From Flaccisagitta enflata (lineage: Eukaryota > Chaetognatha > Sagittoidea > Aphragmophora): a stretch of DNA of 64,000 nucleotides. Shown piece by piece: positions 57,188 to 64,000 of this stretch (positions are counted from its first letter, which is position 1; each line of letters begins with the position of its first letter). Location: contig OZ231126.1 in assembly GCA_965153355.1 (NCBI GenBank), positions 70,122,001 through 70,186,000 on the forward strand, read 5' to 3'. Position numbers and translations under genes: made by a program. The notes beneath the pieces are model-generated. The model was not told the DNA's origin. It did not search any database and worked only from the letters and a program-made list of their open reading frames with translations.

Positions 57188-57320
57188 TTAAATGCAGCAT
57201 GAATGCAGCATGAATGCAGCATGAATGCAGCATAAATGCAGCTTAAATGCAGCATGAATGCAGCATAGATGCAGCATGAATGAAGCATAAATGCAGCTTA
57301 AATGCAGCATCACTGCAACA
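57188..57320 (+). repeat. ~11-bp minisatellite (AAATGCAGCAT)
   Basis: About 12 copies of AATGCAGCATG / AAATGCAGCTT, with stray units continuing to about 57480. Confidence 0.85.
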
Positions 57321-57704
57321 AAAATCCGGCAAAAATGTAGACTGTAGCACGCGTCTATCTGTCCATCATCTTAGGTATAATCAAGGAATTGCAATATAAA
57401 TGCAGCATCAATCACGCGTGAATCTGTCCATTTTCGAAGTTACTGCTAAAGAATTGCAGCATAAGATTAAGTGCAGCATAATGAATGCGTCAATCTGTCA
57501 ATTGTCGAAATTACTGTATAGGAGTTGCAGTGAGAGCGTCAATTGCGCAATTTCCTCGAGTGCGAAGATTAAGTAAATATGATAAAACGTGTAAATTCAG
57601 AAAAATGTTGTGTTTTAGCCGGTCATCAAGTGTTTGTTACCCACAATCTGTCTGCTTGTTGAATGTTGATGACAAAATGCAATGTCTGGTTGAGGCAGGT
57701 TGGT

Positions 57705-58197
57705 TTCTCGTTGACGTGGGCAATAATTTTCTATTTTATCGTTGCAATATCGATTTTATAACTAGCTTCATTTTCTTTAGTCTAAGAACACCATTATAGT
57801 TCTGAAATGCCCATTACTGCATTAGCGAAGCCATTTCTTTTCCATTAATTTTGCTTCATATTGGAATTAATCATGCCGGCACATGAAGGACAAAACCGAT
57901 TTGACTTGCAATTACTGGTGGTCATGGAATCAAATGATGTTCAAACAAAAGAAATGTTGTGTGGTTAAAGCATGAAGCAAGTTGATGTGGGTAAATTATT
58001 TTATATTGTATCCTCGCACTATCGATTTCCTGACTAGCTCTCTTCAATCTATGAACACCATTATCATCCTGAAAATGCCCATTAGCAAGGCTATTACTTT
58101 TCCATTACCTTCCCTTCATTTTCCAATTAGTCCTGCCGGAACAGATTGGACTTCCAATCACTGGTGGCTATGGAAACAAATTGTACAAACGGAATAG
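57705..58197 (+). repeat. Diverged ~225-bp direct duplication
   Basis: Segments 57705-57945 and 57975-58197 align along their length: 'gatgtgggtaaattatttta' against 'gacgtgggcaataattttct', 'gaacaccattat', 'aatgcccatta', 'ttccatta', 'cactggtggctatggaa' against 'tactggtggtcatggaa'. No conserved frame between the two. Confidence 0.7.
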
Positions 58198-58788
58198 CTG
58201 ATTCAGTAAAAGTTTGGTTTCGCAAAAAAGGTATCATGCTATTTGTGGACGACTTGGTACCGGTGTTTTTGCTTTTCTGGTAAAATCCTACGGACAAAAA
58301 ATAACGTACAGCCACTGGGAATCTAAATGACAAGTGATAATGATTAATTGATTATCGTAACATTTTCAGTTTTGATATGTTCTGAGTTAGCTTATAAACA
58401 ATGGACATTCGCCCAATGTTCCTTACGACCGCACACTATGAAGAGTTATTTCATTGCACTTTTTTTATAGTAACCCTCACACATGGCAACCTCATCTATT
58501 CCTTTTAATTTCAACTCTCAAAAAAACTCTTTTTATTTGTCGTCTTGATTCATTTTAAGCCACTGCTGGCAAAATGAACCACACTAGATGCAAATCCGCG
58601 CTCGCTCGGGTGGGCACGCTCTATAAAATGCAAATTAACCCGAAAAAAAACATGCAAATTAGCTTTCATTTAATCATTCCCCTCCTTATCTTCCTCGTTT
58701 GTCTCTCTGCCTGTTTCTATTCAACGCCTTTGATTTTGTCTGTCTACTATCTTGCTAATAAGTATATCAGCATCAGAAAAGAAGCCTT

Positions 58789-58790
<2 letters not shown>
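58198..58790. other. No gene recognised; fragment of the 53349 MITE arm
   Basis: 58750-58790 ('cttgctaataagtatatcag') matches the arm of the 53349-53564 element. The rest is unique-looking. Confidence 0.4.

Positions 58791-58831
<41 letters not shown>
58791..58831. repeat. (CT)n microsatellite
   Basis: About 40 bp of CT dinucleotides. Confidence 0.95.
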
Positions 58832-58832
<1 letters not shown>

Positions 58833-59199
58833 TCTCTCTTGAAATTCGTTACGCCCACTCCCGAGATTGCGCATTCCCCATCGTCAATCAGTTCCTACAG
58901 AGCATCTACATAGTTCAGCCGCTCTTCAAGTTGACTCCAACCCTCGAACAGCCTTACAAGTTACAACAACCACACCTCATCACAGCCCCCTTGCCCCACC
59001 ATATCACCGTAGCCCCTACCCCCTACCCCCTTCGCCTCTACCCCACAAACATCCTCTTCACAATCTCATCAAGATTTTTCAAGATTTTTTCTTCTTGGCT
59101 TTATTTCATCATTAATGAACTGTATTTGATTTTCTTCTTTAATTTGTAATTGTAGTCGCTTGTACGAGGAAGCAGAAATTGATGAGATGGTAAAAGATC

Positions 59200-59390
<191 letters not shown>

Positions 59391-59554
59391 CCGGCACCGA
59401 CGCAGTCTCTTTGACAAGGCTGAGAGTAAAAACTTGCACAAGTGAAGAAATTCATTTAAATTTCATCTGGGGAAAGATTTCTTGTCTCACTCTTGGTCGA
59501 GGATTACCAAAGATTTGCATAGAAAGAATCTTCCACGTCATTCTCTCTCAACAT

Positions 59555-60000
59555 TGTTGTCTTCCACACCTTTGACTTCAACATTGTTGTCATCAACATC
59601 TTTTGACTTCAACTTTGTCTTCCTAGTCTTTGACTTCAACATTGTTGTCATCAACATTTTTCACTTCAACATGATAGTCTTTCACGTTTTTGACTTCAAC
59701 ATGGTTTTCTTCATCATCTCTGACTTCAACTTTGTCTTCTTAGTCTTTGACTTCAACATTGTTGTCATCAACATGTTTCACTTCAACATGATAGTCTTTC
59801 ACGTTTTTGACTTCAACATTGTTTTCTTCATCATCTCTGACTTCAAAAATGCTGTCATCCACGTCTTTGACCTCAACATTGTTGTTATCAACATCTTTGA
59901 CTTCAACTTTGTCTTTCACGTCTTTGACTTGAACATTGTTGTCTTCCACGTCTTTGACTTGAACACTGGGTATTCTTCAAGGAACTTTTGACGTCTTTTG
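59555..60000 (+). repeat. ~27-30-bp minisatellite (TTTGACTTCAACATTGTTG)
   Basis: About 15 units of TTTGACTTCAACATTGTTG plus TCTTCCACGTC or TCATCAACATC. Both strands are open: a 169-residue plus frame, and a minus frame of acidic VEVKDVDDNN repeats. I found no start context, splice signal or family that would make either a gene. Confidence 0.8.
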
Positions 60001-60024
60001 TTTATAAGTCTTTTTAAGCGGTTT

Positions 60025-60122
60025 ATTGATTTAGGGTTAGGGGTGGGGCTAGGGTTGGGGATAGGGTTGGGTTTAGTTTTAGGGTTAGGGTTACGGGTAG
60101 GATTAGCGTTAGGGATAGGATG
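60025..60122 (+). repeat. Interstitial telomere-like (TTAGGG)-type block
   Basis: Degenerate GGGTTAGGG, GGGTTGGGGATAGGG and GGGTTAGGGTTACGGG words over ~95 bp. It lies between two parts of the same minisatellite (59555-60000 and 60225-60330). Confidence 0.75.
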
Positions 60123-60224
60123 GGCTTGGTTCTACATGCAACAATCCCAATCAGCTCGAATTAAGGCTTCGCTCTGGCGGAGCATCACGAGAAAGAACAA
60201 AAGACGTCAAAAATTTGTTGAACA

Positions 60225-60330
60225 TTGCCGAACATTGTTGTCTTCCACGTCTTTGACCACAACATTGTTGTCATCAACGATCTTACCCTCAGGTTGTTGT
60301 CTCCAACGTCATGATCGTCAACGTTGTTGT
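60225..60330 (+). repeat. Continuation of the TTTGAC/AACATTGTTG minisatellite
   Basis: About three further units ('aacattgttgtcttccacgt', 'tttgaccacaacattgttg'), now separated from the main array by the telomere-like block. Confidence 0.8.
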
Positions 60331-60428
60331 TCAGGTGTTTCCTCCTCTTGTAATATCAGTCCGTTTGTTTGTCTGTACGCCTTTTCCTCTGCGTTCTTCT
60401 CTTTGTGCCCATTTGTCGATCTGTTTTG

Positions 60429-60705
60429 CAGTCAGTGGACAAAACATAATAGGTATTTATATTATACCGTTGACTTTGATTCAACATAATGCTCACCAAC
60501 AAAATACTGTATGTAACAATCAGTTGCTTACATTATAGCTGGCTATAACAAACAAAATGCTGTATGCAACAAATGGTTGTTTGAATTACAGTTGGGTGTA
60601 ATTTGAACTGCTAGTTTTTGCATACAACATTTTGTTTGTTAACAGTATGTTTTATCAATGTCATCTGTATGATACGTATACCTAAGGCGTTTTGTCCACT
60701 GACTG
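60429..60705. mobile_element. 277-bp inverted-repeat MITE, CAGTCAGTGGACAAAAC ends
   Basis: CAGTCAGTGGACAAAAC at the left; GTTTTGTCCACTGACTG at the right. Similarity continues inward ('aataggtat' against 'atacctaagg'). A second inner inverted pair ('aaaatgctgtatgcaaca', 'tgcatacaacattttgtttg') is present. Class unclear; Tc1/mariner is possible. Confidence 0.7.
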
Positions 60706-60820
60706 TTTGGTACAGTATGAAAGTTGAAACAACATTGCCCTTATAAAATAACTCGTCTAGACTTGACACATTTCCATGTATTCCTGCAATGATATCAATA
60801 TCTTTAGAACTTTTTTGAGG

Positions 60821-61011
60821 GAATATTGCTTAATACAAAATTTGCTAAAACTTTTCCATAATATATTCTGTAAGAATGTTGATCGTTTGGCCTTTGCTAT
60901 GGGTTGTCACATATGGTTACGCTCCTTAGCAATGGCCTAACGAGCGATATTCTTACAGATCATATTGTGGGGAACTTGTAGAAAATTTAATTTTGAGGAA
61001 TGTTTCCTCAA
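60821..61011. repeat. 191-bp near-palindromic foldback
   Basis: Left arm 'ttctgtaagaatgttgatcg' with 'tttggcctttgcta' pairs with right arm 'tagcaatggcctaacgagcg' with 'atattcttacagatcat'. Outer parts also pair (TTGAGGGAATATT against AATGTTTCCTCAA). The loop is ~30 nt. Confidence 0.75.
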
Positions 61012-62139
61012 AGAGTCTCTCAAAATATTGTTATTATAGCAGGAAAACAAGGAAATGTGTTTTCATAGCAACCGACTATCATGGGGAATAAATCATTATT
61101 CTATCAATTCATATTCCAAATATCAGTGCCTTAGCTTCATTTATTTTCCTATAATGTTTTCCCCCGGTATCACAAGTCTAGATGAGATCTACTGTACCTT
61201 TGGGTGTGTTTCCCCACAGCTAAAGCGCCCAATCGCTAAAAATGTTTTAAGACAGATTGGCCCAAGAGCTAAATTTTTTTTTAGCTTTACAGCCAATTTT
61301 GAAGCATTCTATTTCTAAAGATATTGTAAGAAAAAGGGTCTAACTTCTAAAATCTTTATCAGTGATTGGCCAAAGTTCTAAAAGAAGGAGTGAAGAAGAG
61401 AATGATAAAAAGGATTTAAAAAGGTTTAAAGCCCCATGTGAAACAACACACAAATCAAGTCTTATCCCTTTACACATGTTTTATTTGCTGATATTATTCT
61501 TTAGATATATAGTACAGTTGGGCTTCACTGAAGTGCATTTCAAGGGACCATGCAAATGCATGTCTTTTAGTGAAGCTGCATGTTTTCCAATTTAAAGAAA
61601 TGTTTCAAAATCTCTTGAAGGACAACAACTGGTATGCTTTATAAGCGGGCATGTATGAACTGCACGTGCATAACAGCTCTCAAATATATCAATATAGTTA
61701 TAGTTATGTATTCCATTTGCAGATGGACTTAATTGAAGTTTACTATTGCTTGTGCATGCTCTACCATCTACTGCCCTTTCTAATTTCTAATGTGTTTTTA
61801 TTGCGGACTAGTGGCTATTACACCCATTGTCCTCTTGTTTGCCTGTTGCTCCCTTGGTCTATCAATCCATCTATCTTGGTTTCTCATATCAGTTTCTCAT
61901 ATCTGTTTTTCATATCTGTTTTTCAATGCCTCCTTATTTCTTAAACATCAGGTGCTTACTTTTTAGCTGTCAGGCGCATTCAGATTTTCAAACCATGCCA
62001 ATACTTTTAGTTTGGAATTGGCCTCATGTCTAAACTTTTTTTTCAAAACACAGGCCAGAATCATTTTTAGACATCAGGACACTAAAACAATTTAGCTTTT
62101 AGGCGCTTCCCCAGTACCGTTCATGAAATGTTTCTCTTT

Positions 62140-62140
<1 letters not shown>
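61012..62140. other. No gene recognised
   Basis: Unique-looking AT-rich sequence. 61888-61925 has a short TTTTTCATATC-type repeat. Frames up to ~97 residues are unrecognised and lack splice-consistent partners. Confidence 0.35.

Positions 62141-62175
<35 letters not shown>
62141..62175. repeat. (CT)n microsatellite
   Basis: About 35 bp of CT dinucleotides. Confidence 0.95.
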
Positions 62176-62178
<3 letters not shown>

Positions 62179-62369
62179 TCCTTGTATTTCACATGATCGG
62201 AAAGAGAAAACAGCCTACGATTATAAACCATTGTTTCCAAGTATCGAATAAATTCTTAACAGTCTCTCACGCTCTTTCTCTTGCCTTTTTCAAGTCATGC
62301 GTGATAAGTTTCTGGCGCAGTTTTGCCCCCATTTCCAACCAAAAAAAGACGCAGTATTACGGGAAACGG

Positions 62370-62373
<4 letters not shown>

Positions 62374-62464
<91 letters not shown>

Positions 62465-63035
62465 ACCTGAGACACCAAATACCGGACAGACCGACAGACA
62501 GACATACAGACAGAGAGACCGACAGATCACCTGACGGACAGACAGACCGACAGATAGACGGACAGACAGACAGTAAGCAAGACGGACAGAAACGCAGAGG
62601 AGCGAGACAGAGACAGAGAGACAAGAAAAAGCAAACTGTTAATGGAGGCAGAAAAGTCAGACAGATAGTCCACTCATGGATCCAAGGAAAGTGAGACAAG
62701 AGACAGGGACAGAGACAAAGACAAGAGACAAGAGACAAGAGACAAGAGACAAGAGTCAAGAGACAAGAGACATAGACAGAGACAAGAGACAAGAGACAAG
62801 AAACAGATACAGAGACAGAGACAGAGATAAGAGACAAGAGATAAGAGACAAGAGTCAAGAGACAAGAGACAAGAGACAGAGACAGAGACAAGAGACAAGA
62901 GACAAGAAACAGAGACAGAGACAGAGACAGAGACAGAGACAAGAGACAGAGACAGACACAGACACAGACACAGACACAGACACAGACACAGAGACAGAGA
63001 CAGAGACAGAGTCAGAGACGGTGCGAGAAAAAAGA
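62374..63035. repeat. (GA)n, (GACA)n and AGAGACA tandem complex
   Basis: (GA)n 62374-62463; GACAGACC-type 62485-62575; AGAGACAAGAGACA-type units 62695-62940; (ACAGAC)n to about 63015. Ser-Leu-Cys and Arg-Asp-Lys frames are artefacts. Confidence 0.95.
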
Positions 63036-63135
63036 GACAGAGAGACCGTACAGCGCATCTCAATTTGCTGCGCATAGAAATCGTTTTCTGTTTAAAAGAC
63101 GACACGAATGTCACATACGAATTGCGATAGTCTCG

Positions 63136-63185
63136 TGGTGGTGGTGGTGGTGGTGGTGGTTGTGGTGGTGGCGGTGGCGGTGGCG

Positions 63186-63216
<31 letters not shown>

Positions 63217-63256
63217 TGGCGGTGGCGGTGGCGGCGGCGGCGGTGGCGGCGGTGGT
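63136..63256. repeat. (GGT)n-(GGCGGT)n-(GGC)n array
   Basis: GGT trinucleotides pass into GGTGGC hexamers and GGC. Flanked by near-identical 'gtcacatacgaattgc' at 63109 and 63254, a 16-bp direct repeat bracketing the array. Confidence 0.9.
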
Positions 63257-63669
63257 CACATACGAATTGCCAGAGTCTCCAACTGGATAGGAATCGCACG
63301 CAAATGCGCTTTACGTCTGCTTGTGCGCGGCCATGTGCTGCGTGCGCGCGACCGTGTGCCGCGTGTGCGCCTGTATTTCTGTGATAATCCTTCTGTTTGC
63401 TATATATATGGAAAGGATCAGAGACAGAAAGTTGTCGAAAATGGATTGTAACAATAAAACATTAGTATATATCTTTTTTACCCGGCATTGTAAGGTAATT
63501 CCGGCAATAACATCGCGTTTCACCAGCACACCTCATGTTAGGAATTGTAGCCTGGCATTGCAACAAAAACAATAATTACAGTAATAAAAATGTGACTGCC
63601 AACACACCTCATGTCAGCAGACGGAATATAATCAATTTGATGCTACTCTACCACGACCACTTGGGAGAA

Positions 63670-63842
63670 AACAAGGCCGGATACACGGCTACCGAAATCG
63701 CGTGCGGGTGGGCAGGAGCCATATTTGAGGTCACCAGACCATTTGGGAAGGAGCAGGGAGGTCAAAGTAAAGTATGACCAACCGACCAACCAACCGACCA
63801 ACGGACAAAGCGGGTTGTAGAGTCGCGTGCACGCGACTATAA
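63670..63842 (+). mobile_element. B-family element
   Basis: CAAGGCCGGATACACGG, GTCGCGT-type head motif as 'atcgcgtgcgggtgggcagg', 'gaccaaccgaccaaccaacc', 'agcgggttgtagagtcgcgt' and GCACGCGACTA. Confidence 0.8.
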
Positions 63843-63865
63843 ACTGTCCGACTAACAGACCTATT

Positions 63866-63868
<3 letters not shown>

Positions 63869-63946
<78 letters not shown>

Positions 63947-63954
63947 TGACAGGA

Positions 63955-63993
<39 letters not shown>

Positions 63994-64000
63994 GACAGAG
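63869..64000. repeat. (GA)n and (GACA)n microsatellites at right edge
   Basis: (GA)n 63869-63943, then (GACA)n from about 63955 to the window end, where the tract is cut. Confidence 0.95.

Noticed and set aside
57485-58197. Duplicated segment as a two-exon gene or pseudogene pair
   Set aside because: The reading frame is not conserved between the two copies and no splice-consistent model was found.
59482-59991. 169-residue plus frame and acidic VEVKDVDD minus frame as possible secreted or disordered proteins
   Set aside because: Both are open only because of the ~28-bp minisatellite; units are not conserved at codon level and no gene signals were found.

Overview
This is a eukaryotic nuclear window. 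The evidence is a spliced gene with canonical GT-AG introns and T-rich acceptor tracts, very many long microsatellites, short non-autonomous transposons, and no operons, Shine-Dalgarno spacing or compact coding. The species cannot be fixed from sequence alone. A microsatellite-rich protist, alga or invertebrate would all fit. No rRNA, tRNA, CRISPR or organellar gene was recognised. Almost all long open frames here are translations of simple repeats or of repeat families and are not annotated as genes.

One convincing gene is present: a 13-exon plus-strand gene at 27112-38663. Every splice junction keeps frame, giving a 3618-nt coding sequence (1205 aa). Exons 1-5 encode a basic start, a poly-Ser tract, a poly-Pro tract and a Cys-rich (C-x2-C ... 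C-x2-C) zinc-binding-like region. Exon 6 (428 aa) encodes a tyrosine recombinase/phage-integrase-type domain with an N-terminal core-binding part and a C-terminal catalytic part. Exons 7-12 are six short acidic exons, all phase 0-0. Exon 13 encodes an Ala/Ser/Lys-rich tail. It resembles Crypton-type eukaryotic tyrosine recombinases, either within a large mobile element or as a domesticated gene.

The gene sits in a repeat domain of about 17.5 kb (22.9-40.4 kb) full of TGTCACA / GACATCTGTC motifs. From left to right it holds: a degenerate AAAGTCAAGTGTCACAT repeat (22925-23150); four 670-bp tandem units, each with a 207-bp hairpin (23155-25625); the gene, with a 16-bp minisatellite in intron 5 and a giant inverted pair of 29-bp arrays in intron 8; more of the 29-bp repeat after the gene; and a 24-bp AAAGTCAAGTGTCACAT array (39720-40437) that mirrors the left edge. 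A 131-bp satellite with higher-order structure lies just to the left (20540-22215).

The rest is a mosaic of short elements, named here by letter. H is a Harbinger-like MITE (eight copies, GGGCGTGTTTCTAGT ends, 3-bp target duplications). B has CAAGGCCGGATACACGG at one end and a GTCGCGTG/CACGCGAC hairpin at the other, with internal GACC/GGAC tetranucleotides (more than 15 copies). C is a foldback element with conserved inverted ends and interchangeable tandem-repeat cores (about 10 copies). T is a 610-bp TA-flanked Tc1/mariner-like MITE (one full copy, two fragments). There are also several single-copy inverted-repeat elements. Nested insertions (T in B, C in B, an unknown 594-bp insert in H, C between 110-bp identical direct repeats) give relative ages. 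Microsatellites of 100-800 bp fill much of the space between.
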